Assembly (NCBI GenBank): GCA_963169105.1 | Contig: OY720637.1 | Location: forward strand, 56,070,964 to 56,134,963 | From: Ceriagrion tenellum | Taxonomy: Eukaryota > Arthropoda > Insecta > Odonata > Coenagrionidae | DNA length: 64,000 nucleotides | Reading direction: 5' to 3' | Shown: one piece after another, positions 12,201 through 27,200 of the stretch | Numbering within the stretch: position 1 is the first letter of the stretch | How the letters are laid out: each line of letters opens with the position of its first letter | Notes under the pieces: model-generated | Seen by the model: only the letters and a program-made list of their open reading frames with translations | The model's database searches: none | Told to the model about the DNA's origin: nothing | Position numbers and translations under genes: made by a program

Positions 12201-15200
12201 AAGGGGAAAGGCATTCACATGGAGACCGAACACACTTCATTCTGAGGGTACTAAATATCAAGTAGACAGGCTGGGTGAAAAATGACTAAGTCTTGGAGAG
12301 AGTCGGATAGAAAAGAAAGCTCTGGAACGTCATTCAAGAGAGAAAATGAAATTGGATTGGGCATAAAAAAGTTGGCAGTCGGTAATAAACTGGAAGTTGG
12401 AGTATGTATATAAGAAACACTTAGTACTTTCCAATTTTTTTGTAAACTACGACCGACTTTGTAATTCACAACATCATCAAATAAACCACAGAAATCAGGT
12501 AAAGGTTGGGTATTATTGGAAGGAATGCCGAAACCAGTCATAGTAAATACATAAGTGTGGAAAATATAAGGTGTTTTTAATCAACATGATTTTGGCATGT
12601 TTTGAGGAGGAACTATTAGCGGCAGAATGTGCTTGAAGGAAGTGTGTAGGAGAAATTCATGAAAGGAAGAATGAAAAGGAAAGTGTTTAGTTAAGTATAG
12701 GGAAGAGGAGGTTATACGAAGATGAAGTGAGAAGATGGTGATGCCAGCATGGTACCAGAAGATGGTAAGCAGACAATATGTGCTGATGATGAGTATTTTT
12801 TATTCCAAAATTTTCAACGCAATAACGGACAATTTAACTATCCAAATCAATAGGATAAATCATTCAAATTCGGCGTGGTAAAACTTTAAACTAAAATCAC
12901 GCAATCTTTTCATTCAAGACAGGGTTTAGGTGAGGTTTAGAGGAGTTTAAGTTCATTCAAAGCGGGGTTTAGAGGAATAATATAATTGAAGGTATAGGCA
13001 GTAGCTTGGTGGAATTCCTTAATAATAAAATGATGAATTGCTTATTTTTTTCCAGTGGAAAATTAAGTAATTCATTATGAGAAGAGTAATTGCGAAAGAC
13101 GGGCAGTGAACCAGCTTAACCAGGAAATCTTTACCTGTTTAGTATAACTGAAAGCAGATACAAAGAATCAAGACCGGATGAAAAAAATTGTATAGTAATT
13201 CCTATTTTCACGAAACTCGTTCTTCAGGAAATTCTTCTTCGAGGTAATCCTTCACCAAATGTCATTAGCTCATGGGAGCTCGTATTAACCACATAGGTAA
13301 AAGATATACAAACCGGTTTTTAATGCTTTCGAATCATAATCAACTGCCTTTTTATCAAATAAGACAATGGATATATTAGTTAAAACTTTAACTAATACCA
13401 CAGAATTTTTTAAGTAAAATTTTTAACTAATTGTCTTCGTCATTACCTTATTTATTAAAATGGATTACCACAAAGTCACCAAAGACAACATTTTATTTAT
13501 GCCTTTTTATCGTTAAACTGGCTAATAAAAAAGTACAGACGAAATTAGTACAAATAAATTTACATACCTCTCACTAAAATATTTCGTTGGCGCGTGTAAA
13601 TCATTCAGCGAAAATTCCTAATAACATGAACTATACCGACTCACGATATAGCATTTCCGAGAAACTGTTTTCAGGAAATATTTTCGAAAAAGTCGACTTG
13701 ACTATTAAGTTTGTTTAAAAATCGGAAATTTAAATTTTAGTGATAATCATCGGAGTGAGAAAACAAAACCTTTCCAGCAACGGCAGCGGGGATAGAGCAA
13801 GTTTAGTGCAATCAAATTCAAGCGTGGGATACATTCTAATTTATATAAGCGTAAAGGTACGTAAAAAGGAGAGCTGTAAACGATTCAAACAGCTTTGAGC
13901 CAATAAAGTAACTGAACGTCGCTAAATATCTCGGGAAGAATACGTAAAAAACGAGGACAAAGATAATTTAACACGCTGAGAGGGTATAAGATCTTGTTTG
14001 AACAACCCCGCGAAATTTAATTTAGCAAGTTATGCATACAAGCCAGATTTCAACGAAAATCAAACAATACTGACGTACTCGGCGTGTTTTACGAATTAGA
14101 AACAGATTGCGCCAGGTTTAGGTTATGTCATTAATTAAGGCACTTAATTTGAAATTTTGATTAAACATTCTTGGGCTAATTTGGCGTTTCTTTCGTTAAA
14201 AATAGTCTATGGATAATTTCCACTAAAGAGGCGGAATATTTATCCACCCACTTCGCCTCCACTTCCTCCAAGCTCGGCGGCAAGAAGCAAAAGAAGAATG
14301 GTTTCCGCATGAACGGTAACCGAAAATGAGTTCTCGGCTCCATTAATGATTGGTCCGCCTCATAAACGAGTGATTTGGTCTGAAGGTCCCCTGACGTGGA
14401 GAGCGATGTTGTGGCGGCTTCATCGCCGTAATCGACTCGGGAAATAATTGATAATTAATCTGAATTCGCCAGGGCCTTCGAAAAGAGGACCTCATCTCCC
14501 CTACTCAGTAAACGAAGGCGACGGAGGCATGGCTAGCACGAGCATTTGGCCCACTTTGCCGGAGAGAAGAAATTTCAAGGCGGCATAATCGTCTCTTGTT
14601 GCGGTTTTTGATGGCAACAGCCGGAAGCGAGAGGGAGGGGTTATAGGTCAAGGACGTCTTCACACTTCCCTAAAGATACGCGTAGGGCGCGAAACTCTCA
14701 TACAGAAAAATTGAAGGCCACGGGGTAAAAGTCATTCTCTCACCCTTGCGTATCCGAAACAGAATATGAGCGGAGGGCAGCTAGATTTGTTAAAAATTGT
14801 TACGATAAACATAGCAGTGTTACTGAATTGTTACTGAACTAAATTAGAGAGGGAACCTCTATTTAATCAAAGGGAAAAAATATAGATTAAAGCTTTTACG
14901 AAAGTTTAATGTAGAATATTTTTTTCCGGACGTTCAACTTATTTTTCTAGACCCAAACTATTATAGTAGAAACGATAACAGGCATAAATTAAATGAAACA
15001 GACAGCCGAACCAATAGATTTAAAATATCATTTTTTCCACTTACAATAAGGCACCCTAATAGTCGAGATTGATCATTTATAGGATACTTTCACTCTGACT
15101 AGGTAAAATAGGTTTTCTCAGTAGTTCTCAGTATCTTAACATGATTATTAGCTACTAACCTTGCATGTGATCTCCGACAAGATATACTCTTGCATGATTT

Positions 15201-18200
15201 AGAACCCTGTAGCGCTATTTATCTGTCGCATTGATAATACAAACCAGTAGTTGTATCCTGAGTAGTGTACTGCATGGTAGCATGTTCTTCAACGTATCAC
15301 TTTCCTAGTTTCTAGTCTGACTGCGCACTGTTGTCCTGACTGCTTTTGGCCTGCGCCTGGCATCCGGGGAACGTGCGCGGTTCTGATTTAAACTGGGATG
15401 CGTGCTGCATACCTGGTGTGGAATCACCCCGTGCCACATACCCTAGTGGTGGCTTGCACGGTATTTCGTAGATGTAGAAGACTACCGTAATTCTACCATT
15501 CATTCTACGCTCTCTCGTGCAGGACCCGCGCCTTAATTATCACGAATATTATAGCAAGAAATATTTTTCCACGCATTGCCAGCGTACAGAAACCGGAGGG
15601 ATTAAATATTAGACAACGATGAAAAAGCAAACAGCAGAAATGTATGTTTGTCCCAGCACATTAACAAGTACATTATACTCATAATTATGCCTTTGGAGCC
15701 GAGGTTTTGGCTTCCGCTCCGGCCCTAATTCATTTCTTACCAACAGCTCCACTTCATTCAAGCTTTTCTCTTCAATTAATAATTATTCTTTTAATACTAT
15801 TGACGGTTTTCGCGTAAAAATATAAAATTTGTCGCCTTTCCCAACTAACGTGCATTAACGTATATTAAAATTATTTTAACTATTCACAAAACAATCAATA
15901 CTTAGTCGAAAGGAATTGAGCGATTCTCACCAACGTTTTGATTGACAGATTCATAACTACTCTTGAGTAATTTAGGAATTCTCAGTCTACAAAACATGAG
16001 CAGGGAATGAAACTCATCCAATTACGGTGCGTCACAGACCCTCGCTTTGTTGACAAGGATATTTAAAAATCTGAGGTCGGAGTCGGAAGCCGGATAATTA
16101 CAGTAACGGGCTCCGGCTTCAGCAATAATTTAGAGCTCCAGGTAGCTCTGGCTCCACACTCCAGTTCATTACTCATATTTTCGAGTATGAAGAGCACCTG
16201 GTTAATTCAAGTCGATTTTCTGGATTTAAATATTCTCGTGGTTCACGCGCTATTGCGATATTTATGAAAAACCCCGAAATTTCAAATGAAACTACATTGA
16301 GAACATCAAAACAAAGACAGAACAACAAAGATTACTCTGAGCGGAATTTTTCTGTAATTAAAGAAGTCGACACATTCGAAAGTAATTTTACTTCTCAAAA
16401 TCATGAACGTGAAACAGGGAAATCGTTTCAGGCCTAAATAGATTTACTTCGTCTTGGAGGAACTGAGGAGAGTAAAAAATTAAAGTTTTGCTCCTCTTTT
16501 TTTTAAGTGAAGAAATAATGGTTTTCTACCTACACTACCGGGCACTTAAACCAGTGCCAATGAGAATAAATCTATATGATGAAATTTTCTCAACCACTCT
16601 ACGTCGAAATACTTACTGATGTACTTCAAACGTCACGCGCCCACTTAACACTAATTATTTAACTTGTAAAGGACTCAATTCTAAAATATTGAAAGAACAA
16701 TTTGTGTAAATGTAAAGGAAATTACAGGTGTAAAATAATTATAGATGTTATATTTTTCAATTAAAGTCAATAACAAATGGTAGGTCATCTCCAAATACAA
16801 TAATCAGCTAAACTTTATCCTTATGACTTCTTCCTACCTACCGATTTATTTCCCATCGATAATAACATAAGGCCAAAGATTTATTTTTTTGATAGCACTG
16901 ACTACATGTCTCGATGGTTTTATAGAGCATAAAGATTACTTTTTAAGCCAAAAGTATTTATTTTTAAAGTAAAAAAGTATAATCGCCAAAAATATACGAA
17001 TACATAACTTATTATGAATCAATCAATGCCGCTTACCTCAGGATAACAGCGTAATCACGCGTTAAAGAATTTAGCATTCTTTTACAAACCTACACACAAG
17101 ACGTTCCACTTCCAATATAACACAGAATACGGATCCCCTAGATTCAATCATAGGTTAAGCGTCCATTCCCCTCGATAAGAGGTATTTTTATGCGCCAGTC
17201 AGAAGATGGAACACGGGCAAGGCACAAAATTTCGAGGAATAATTTCGGACCCGTCGTTCGCAGATGGAGGAAAAATTGATGCACCATGAGAAACCTTGGA
17301 TTTGTGACCTACCAAGAATATACGGCGCAAGATAAGGCACTGTAAACCGTCCTTTCATATAATAGCCTTATTTTATAAAACCAAAACTATCACGCATCCA
17401 GCTTAATGAGACTAAAACATCATTATATTTCAAATATGACCACTGCATCGAAATTTATTTGAATTAAAGATCGGAGCTGCGGCGCGCCATTTGGCGCAAA
17501 CTTGTGATGTTCGAAGTGTCATAACATTGACATTCATTATCCCTAAATGCTCACATTTGGCAAATCGTCTTCCCTTATTATATCCTTCCTTGTGCCAAAA
17601 ACCGTGAAAATTGGAGACGGTCGAGTAACAACTGTATTGCTATACGGTTGAGTTTCTGTGGAATCGCCCTCATACATTAAAGAATAAAGAATAATAGCGA
17701 GATGATACACGAAAGTGTCGCGTATTTATCATTGATGAAAAAAATCATTCAACGTATACGACCACCGGACCCAAATTTTCCGGTAACGTTCTTTAAAATG
17801 AAGGTTTCTCAAACCATTTTCAGTTGGATTACGAATTGGGCGCAAATAAATAATCACGGAACTGCGACCATTCCACACATCATACCTCCATGTTTCCGCC
17901 AATGATCTTCACATAAATTCACCTAATTAGACACCTAATGGCTATCTTAATGTCTTTAATATCGCCCCGAGATGTCATATCACATGGCGCCAGCTTTTCT
18001 TTATTTAAATTTTGACCACGATCCGATAATTTATGTAACTGAACACAACCAAAGAATCTTTGGATTTTCGATCACAAAAGAATTAGATAGCAAGGTATAT
18101 TACGACGAGTCGAGTTAAATACAAAGAAGTAGGAGTCCCGTTTCGACGACAGGCGAAAACAATAATTTCCCTCACAATACAAACGCAGTACTTCCAAACC

Positions 18201-21200
18201 GTAGGGAGAAGGACCGAAAATGGGAAACTCCCTGCGTGATGCAACCCTAGGCACTCATATGCATAGAGGGATTGCATAATCTCTTCTTTAGGATAATATG
18301 TATCGCCGATCATAATAGCCATTCATTTTAAATGTCATTGCCGGTTTATGATAGGCTCAAAAGTGAACTTCCCGTTCAACCCAAAGTTCAATACATTAGT
18401 GTTTATTGATGCGTTTATAGAGGTAGCGAAACACAGCACATAGCTCTGCAAGGGGTGCAAGTGAGAAGTCTTCTGATGATTTGCTCCTAATACAGCACTA
18501 ATACTAGATTCCGATACCTAAGTCAATCCACTTAGAACGGTTACCAATTTACTGAAAAAACGGGAAGGAGTCTAGTGTCTAATGTATGATTTTGGCTTCC
18601 GAGAGTAAGCGTACAGCAGTAAAACATGAAACAAACGCTGCGATCTGACATGAACCAGAATTATACGTGCCTAACTTTGCTTCCAGCATAACGGCTATCT
18701 CTCGTGCAAAATGTGGAGATAGTATCTTCATTTTGGCATATTAACGACTGAAACTAGTATAATGGAGGATTGCTTCCCATGTAATGAACTCGAAGGCATA
18801 GGGTTTTCCGTTTAATACCGGCCCTGACGAGGAGAAATGTGATACCACCCTCCATTGATACAGACTCGTCTCCGAGGGATTCGAATGAGTGTACTTATTT
18901 TTTCCACTGAAGTGAAGCAAATGCCTGAGTTAGGGGAGCGTATCACTCATAATCATGGATGTATCTCCAAGGGGGGGAAAGGGCAAAAAAAAGCTGGATG
19001 CTATCCAAGTCAAGTAAATGAGCTTGGTGGGTAGGCCTTCATGTTGATGTCCCACAAGTTAACATGGATAGAGACGGCAGAATCACTTTTTAAAAAGACG
19101 GTACTTAAAAAAGACGGTGCCTAACGGGATGTGGTGATCGTGCACAAAAAATGCACAATGAATTACAATTAAGATAGCAAATTTAACTCTAATTCAATAC
19201 CAATGACATTTTGCATCACACCAAAACTTTCAATCGTACGATTTATATGTCAACCTCCATCTATCACTACGTTTACCAATCGAACTTAGACCGATTTGGC
19301 CGGTTCAGCTCGATATGGTAAACGCAACGTAATGGGCTCGATATGAGAAGCGGGCTAACTCGGCTCGTTAAATCCGCCAGTCTGAGAATTTAAATCGATA
19401 TGAGCCGATTCAAATCAATACTCCAATCGATTTCGTATTGGTAAACCACGATCCGAGTCGGCTGGCTTAGAATGTTTAGATCGGTCCGAGTTCATATCGA
19501 TCTGAATTCGATTGGTAAACGTAGTGTATAAGGACTCAATTTCAGTCTTCGATTATAAATACAAAGACTAAAGCGTATATAACGCACAGCGCAGTTCAAA
19601 AGACCACATATTTTTTTTATAAATTAGGAATTCACTCACAAATAATAAGCAGATTGGGAGGTGTAGTCATCGAAGCACGGCTGGATGAGCAGAAACTGCA
19701 CGAAATCCGCCAATATTTCCCAAAGCACCTTTTTCCGTAAGATTTAATTTTTCAATTAAGCATGTTTTCTACCTTTCTTCATTCCTTCACGTAACCCATT
19801 TCTATCAATTCATCTTTCCCGATGACTAGAACAGTCTCCTTCCTATCGCGTAACTCATCCTCTCATCGTTCCAAAGTTCAAGCTCAACTGATAATTCCTC
19901 CGTAATATAGTAATATTTACTTTTCTCCCGGACCATTCTCAAGCCTATAGTAACCATTTATCTTTTCCGATTCACATTAAAAGATTTTGGAAACTGGTTG
20001 ATCTTATCCTCATACCTTTTCCTCTTAGGTGTAACAATTTTTTTCCAAAATGCATGTACTCGAAAAGTAGAACTATGTTTTCTTGGGAAATAAATTGGTC
20101 ATCAAATTATTAAAAATTCATGATCGAAGTGGAACATATAAAAATATTAAAGGCAGTTGGAAAAATGGCATTTTTAGGTGGAGTTTGCTCTTGGAACGAA
20201 CACTAAAACTTTCAATTACTTAGCTAGTTCACTAGATCTCCACCAAGGAGATCCAGTTAACCCACAGATAAGGATAAGAAAAAAAATTCCCAGGAGCCCC
20301 TCCTTAACTCTCAATGACCAAGCACTTCCAATAAGAAACCAATATTGATCAAGCGGCGAACAATTACCGATGTACCCCCAGGCAAAATAAACTATCCGTG
20401 GATGTGACGGAAGTCCAGAGATGTCTTTGACTTTTCCGACGTCTCTTTTATATTTTGAAGCTACCTCAACGTAACTGGAAATAGCATAAGAGGATAATTT
20501 TACATGATGTCATCGATATAGGAAGGCAAAGACTGAGACCGAATCCGAATGTTTTCTCGGTGAGAGCAAGTATATAGGTTAGGACACTTTAAGAAGTGTA
20601 CAACAGACGTCGTTTGCGCCATCGAGACCTGACGGACAAGATTCTATAGAGGGAATAGGGTTAGTGCGGTGGATGGAGAACTGGCTTCCCGTCCCGAGGG
20701 CTCGGGTTAGAATTCCAGCAAAACCAGATACGCTTCAACGGTATCCCGATCCCTATGTCGAGGGTGGGTGGAAAGTGTTTCAATCCCATCGGATGGGGCG
20801 TTAAACTGAAAACATTTTGGTGTCCTTCAAGAAGAGTAGACTATTGCTTGCGCCGGGTTTCTCTCCATCCTTCCTTCACTCCCCAAATAATTCTACCTTT
20901 AATTTGATGATCATGGAAGAATTGCTAAATTCATTCAGTAAACAGCATTTAAACACTGTCCTTGGTCTATTCTTTAGATAACTTTTCCCTCCCCAGCCTA
21001 CCCACCGGACCTTATCGGCAAAAATGACCTCAGCTACCAATCGCGGTCCCAAATAATTAACTATAGAACTATAGCGAGGGAAGGACTACTTGAAGAATAA
21101 AGAAAGGACGGTAAAGAGAAACTTAACGTTGGCATAGATCTACTCTTAAAGGAAGGCTTCTGAGGGTCCATGGTTATACGTCCAGCCCCATACTTTCTCT

Positions 21201-24200
21201 CCATTTGAGATGCTCTCTACGTGAATTTCATCCTACCATGGATGAGAATTCAGCTGAAAATCTCCAACGCGGCCACAATTCGTAATAGACGATCCTCGGG
21301 ATGGGAATCCAGTACTCTAACCGCCAAATTAATTAAATCCCCACTCGGAACAAAAACGGCGCAAAGCTATGCGAGAGAGGGCTAAGAAAAGGGACCCGAA
21401 GTTGACCAAAGTAAGAAATGCGCCATCATTTCCATGAACATTTAGCATAAACATTAGAAAATGTGTAAATACGTAAGTCACAAGGAAAATAGAAAAGCAC
21501 AAGTATACAAACGTATGGCATAGGATATACGCAACCACATTTTCGGCTAAGGAAGGGAATACGAATGACTCCTATACTCTTCTTTCGCTGAAAAAGGTCG
21601 CACCACGAAAATATATGACGAAATGTCTCTTTTCATCTGTCTATCTGTTTTTTAGCTTTCACTGAAAAAATAAATGTTCTAAGTAACGTGCCTTAACATG
21701 TTTTTTTCTATTTTGTACATTGTCACACATGTGGCGCACAAAATTTGTATATTCACGCTCGAGTAATAATCCTACAAATTTACCACTGAAATATATCAAT
21801 TCCCCAACCCTAACGAGTACATGTTCCTCCATCGCACCCTCTGTTCCCCCGGGGAAGTTTTCCTCATCCATCCACCCAGGCTTTCAATCCCTCCCGAGCC
21901 CCACAGCAACAACGTCAGGATGCGCGGCTTACGGCAACAAACCTCTAGGGAGCACATCAGCCGTGAAAGACGAGGGTTAATTTTTTCCATGGAGAATCTT
22001 TACAGCTTGATCGATCGGCATGCCGGTCGAGGCTTGGAGAAAGAAACAAGACCATAATTATAGGGCAGGAATGGTAACTGCTGACTGGGTCACGAACTTC
22101 GGCATTTCTATTATTGAAGAGTTGAAAATATTTGCGAAACGAAATTCATGGGGGAAAATCGTTCGCCTGGAATGAGATTTCAACCCATTGGTTGGTCGGT
22201 AATCTGGGGAGGCGACCGACAGTCGAGGAAATTGGCGTAATGGGGGACAGATTGGTGGGTTGGTAATTAGGGAAGGATTATTCACGGATCAGAGGGAGGG
22301 CGAAGTGCAACCCGGCATTGGCACAGGCGGAGCATCCTAAAGGAAAGGCGTCAATAGGAACCTTAGTTTAAAATCTAATCCGAGAGACTGAGAGCTGTAC
22401 ACTCATTAAGTAAAAAACCTATGCCTTTAACCTAAGCCCTCTACCATAAGACATTCTAGTGGAGATCAGGATTCAAATGATAAAATCTCTGCCATTTCCG
22501 GGATTCGAACTCGGACCCACAGGCCCACGCCAGCATTCTAGCCACCGTGCCAACCCTATCCCCTTTGTCCTCCCAATCACCAAATAAAATGCATGCAATT
22601 AAGCTACTCTGGTGCCCTCTTCCATCGATAATCTAACAGCACTTTGATTCTATTCGCATATTGAAGTCAAAAATGAACCCTCGCTTACGTCGTGCACCAT
22701 ATTTTTTTAGCATAATCGAGTAAAAAACTTTTCTAGGGATAGCGATTTCATAGGAAAACTGATAGATTTTAATGAGGTATCGACGTGAATGACAATCAAT
22801 GGTTACAAGCCCACTTCTTCCTCCAAATGACACAGTGTATTGTATTATGCCGGGCACTCGTTTGAGAGCCAAGCGACCGGATGGCTTCACACATATCCTC
22901 GTGTAAGATGCCTACCGGGTTTTTTAAGACCACTTTCGGAAAAAAAACGTGTGCGTAATGCATACTAAAAGACGTTACTAGTTCACTTTTTAAGTTACTG
23001 TCGCACTAGTCTTTGTAGTACGGTGAAAACTGAAAGTTAAAATCTGGATCATGATCAATGTTACCTCAATATAAAATGAAAATACAAACTTGACAATGAT
23101 GGTTCCTCGTAAAAAAAGGACTGGCTTCTACTTACAAAAAATTCATGTAGAAAGTATTAATCTCATCCATGATTATGCAGCGTTTCTAAAGACTAAAACC
23201 TTCGTCAAGTAAATATAGGAAAAATTAAACTCAATCCCTGAAATAAAAATAAAACAGCTTAGAAACATGACGCCTGCCAAATCACTGAGGACGTTGGAGA
23301 CGCGTGAGATGATGAGAAGAGTAACTTTCATCAATCGCGAGTACTACAGTACAACACGGTCGTCTAGTGACACGTCTGACTGAGCGTGTTTTAATCGGCC
23401 CCTGCCACTCGTGAAGTTCTAATAGTGTCGACAAGGAGCACGGGAAAGTCTCGCGTTTCCAAGAATAGCACACACCCTTGAATCAGAGTACTTATTTAAA
23501 AGTCACAAGAGTGAACACTTAAGCGTGAAATAGTAGAATGTCGCATTAAAAAAAATCAATGCTACTGACTTAATAGGCATGAAAGAGTTAAGAGAGTAAT
23601 TGCCTCCACGAGGAGGCACTTTACCTGGTAATTTATATACCTCACGACAAAAGTCGACACTAATCTCCAGTGATGGCAAAGTTAGATGGGCTACAAATAC
23701 GGTGTATATCATGTCAATGTCTTGCATTAATAACTCACCCGAATCACTGCATCCAACTATTTCATTACTATTTACCTTAGTATATTTCCTCTGATTACAT
23801 TTCAAATACAAATCCATTCAATAACTCTAGTCCGCTCAAAATTTAAGTTCTCTTTTACAATTCGACGAGCATCGACGAGTATCACATCCATCCACCTTAA
23901 CCTAATATTAGAATCTTCTGTAAAATCTTCTTCCCTCCATTGCAGCACGTAAAGCCCATCTCTTCATTTTTTCGGCCCAGCTTTAATCTCTCCAGGTCTC
24001 GAGGACCTAAATCTACTCTCATCTTTTCTCACGAGTCCTTCACGCTGTACGAATACTTAATATTCTCCCCGCTAAACCACCGAGAAATTCTACAGCATCG
24101 TTCGGTTTGGCTCTCATATTTTCATGTAATATTGTATGTTGAACGCTACACTCTCCCAAAAAAGGCCAATTTTTTTAGTGATTTCATGACGCAGTAGCAA

Positions 24201-27200
24201 AATGGATCTCGCATTCAACCATCAACTTTGAGGACTGAGATCAAATCTCTTCAAATACGCTCATACTTTATAACATGCTTAACCTCCACCGATCAAATTC
24301 ACCTAGGGGTTGAAGCCTGAGATTTCATCCAGTCTCTCCCTATAGGAACGGAAAGGCGTCCATATGTTGAACGAGGTGGAGGAGGAACAGAGCTTGCCGG
24401 GGGAAATTTTAAGAAGGCAACAGAGGTAAAAGTACGTGTTTGAGATGCAACGATGGCTGCGGACATTTTTCACCTCGAGATCACAGTTTATAACGATTAT
24501 ACAGACTCTCTAGATGAATGATCGTAAGTTTTTCCGGCGGATCACATTGATGAAGTCTTCTCGGGAATAATAAAATAATAATAATATTTTATCACTCCCA
24601 AACAATATACATAAAATACAACAAATGCAAAAGGAGAACCTGTATTGAGGTTGCCATCAAATAAATAAATAAATAAATAAGAGACCATGCATTGTTATTT
24701 AACATGAAAAAGTATACTAACATTTAAAATATAATTCCTTAACAAAATATGTCTTCCATATTTAGATAATTAAATAGCCAAAATCTTAAATTTTTTAAAA
24801 TGAGGTTAGGTGTGATGCATTTTTACAGGTAGATGGTAGTAAATTGTAGGCTTTTGGCCCAAAGTATAAAAACTTCGCCTGAACAAGGGCAATTTGGGCC
24901 TGGGCAAGGCTTGCAAAACTGTATGTAGGTTCCACAAGCGTGGCCTATTTGAAACAGGCATTTTTGCACCATACCTCAAGAAGAAAAGTCTAACCACTTT
25001 ATATACATACAAATGCCCAAGTGGGAGCAATTGTAAATTTTTAAACAACAAAAAGGAAGTTTGTGGTTTCCGGCGATACTTAGTGGAATTTTCTAAACAT
25101 TTTGAATGAATAGGGTAAAATTTGTTTTTCCACAATGAATTGTAACGACTTACGACAATGGTTTCGACGATTAACGTCATCATCAGGAGAAGATACATTT
25201 GGTGCAACAACTTATATACTAGAGAGAGTGGAGAGGGGACTGTAGAGGTGTGTGGGAGGAAGGTGGAGGGTATAAGGGAGGGGGGAGTGGGTGAGTAGGG
25301 TTGGGAGGGGGCTTCCCAAGAGGGTGAGCAGATGCTGTGCGAAGGTAGAGGGGTTAATGGAAGAGGGAGAGGTTGAGGAGGGGAGTAAACAATAGATCAT
25401 TTACAATGTCAAAATTAGCATTCAATTATTAATTATTCGTAACTCTAGCCTTAGCAATTCAATTATTCGTAACTCTTCTTTTTAACTATCACCCTTATAA
25501 ATCTTTTTTAAATTTTGTAAAATAATTTAAATTTTATTTTTATATTTTTTATATTTATATATTTATAAATTATAAATTTTGTAAAAATAAAAATTAAATT
25601 AAATTAAAATAAATATAAATTTTTAAAGGCACCGGATTATGTTTTCCATGGCCATCGTTCCGATGAGCCACTTGCCCATAGTTCTCAAGGCAAAGAACGG
25701 AGTTAACTCACTCATTCTTGGAGGTTGGGTCTTCGGTTTCCCGGGATTTCCGCCGCGTTCTTCCATCTTGAGGACGATATTTCGCCAGCTACCCTGCAGG
25801 CTTCCTCAAGTCCAACCCAATAGGATAGCCGGCGAAATCTCATCCTCAAGATGGAACAACGCGGCGGAAACCCCAGAGAACCGAATACTCAACTTCCATC
25901 CCAGCACCACGAAAGCCTCAATCACAACTCACTCAGTTCTTTCTCTGAACTCACTCGGTTCTTTGCCCTGAGAATGATGAGCGAGATGCACATCGAAACG
26001 TCGGCCAAGAAAAGCCTAGCCCGGTGCCATACCCGAGAAGTCTTCATCAGTTCATTTGGAGCGCATTCAACATCCATGCATTCATCCCCATCACGCAATT
26101 TCTTTTCGGAGTGAGAACAGTCAAAGAAGTTAGTTCTTACCGTGAACACTAGAAAAAACTGGCTCCTTTTCAATAATTGCCTGCATGATGACATCTCCTT
26201 AGAAACCCCTATTATATCGAAATGAGAAGCTTTCACTTGGTGGAAGGATGTCATTACTAACAAGATAAAATTTGTCACTTCCTCAATTATTTTAAACTTA
26301 CGACCGGTTTCGGCTGTCTAGCCATCTTCAGTTGAGGGAGGGAGGAAGAGAATAGATACTCTGGACGAAATTAGAAGAGAGAGACGACATGAAGAGGGAT
26401 GTTAGTCGGATAACCTATAGTAGGGAAAACGGAACGATACGCCAGAAATTAGGGCGTTTAGATTAAGTACTGTACTAAAATCCCATCTCCAAAAACTTAC
26501 ACCTTTACACGGCTGGTGACCTAACACCCCCTGCCACACGCCCATGCGGTGGCTCGCAGGGTATTATGTACATGTAGATATGGAGAATCTACCAACGTGA
26601 AGATGGCTCGACAGCCGAAACCGGTCATAAGTTTTAAATAAATTGTGGAAGTCACAAATCTTATCTTGTACATTAGAAACCTCTTTCGCTTCTCTCACAC
26701 TCATGCCCTGCTACACCCACGCTGTCCCATTCTTTAGACATATCCGTCCACTTCACGTAAATTTTTCTACCACATTCACACATGACTTTTGCAGTCTACC
26801 TCTTCCTCTCACACCATTAACTCAACATACATATAAATGAATCGTTATTCGACTATCTTCCAATTTCTCAACAAGACCAAACCGACAAAGCAGACTCCTT
26901 TAATATATGTCCATTAATGGAGCATCCAACTCACATTCATTCATCTCCCACTCATTCCTAACCCTAATCATCCTACTTTTTCCGCAAATACTTTTCAAGC
27001 AACCCCTTTCCACCACATTTTGCCTTTTCATACGCTTATCCTGACATACTCAGTTTTCGTTGCAATAACGTCGAGAGAAGAAAGATTTTGTACGCTGTGA
27101 TTTTCCTTCATAGAGTAAAATTAGAAATATTGAGAAGTGAAGGATAAGGTTTGATTGAACTTTACTGAATAGGCAAGTATCTCTTACAAGCAATAAATAT

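Noticed and set aside
24659..24681. (AAAT)n microsatellite as an independent feature of interest
   Set aside because: Explained as part of the 3' end of the minus-strand non-LTR fragment.
25212..25400. Minus-strand 62-codon frame, Ser/Thr/Pro/Leu-rich
   Set aside because: Low-complexity translation of the G-rich tract.
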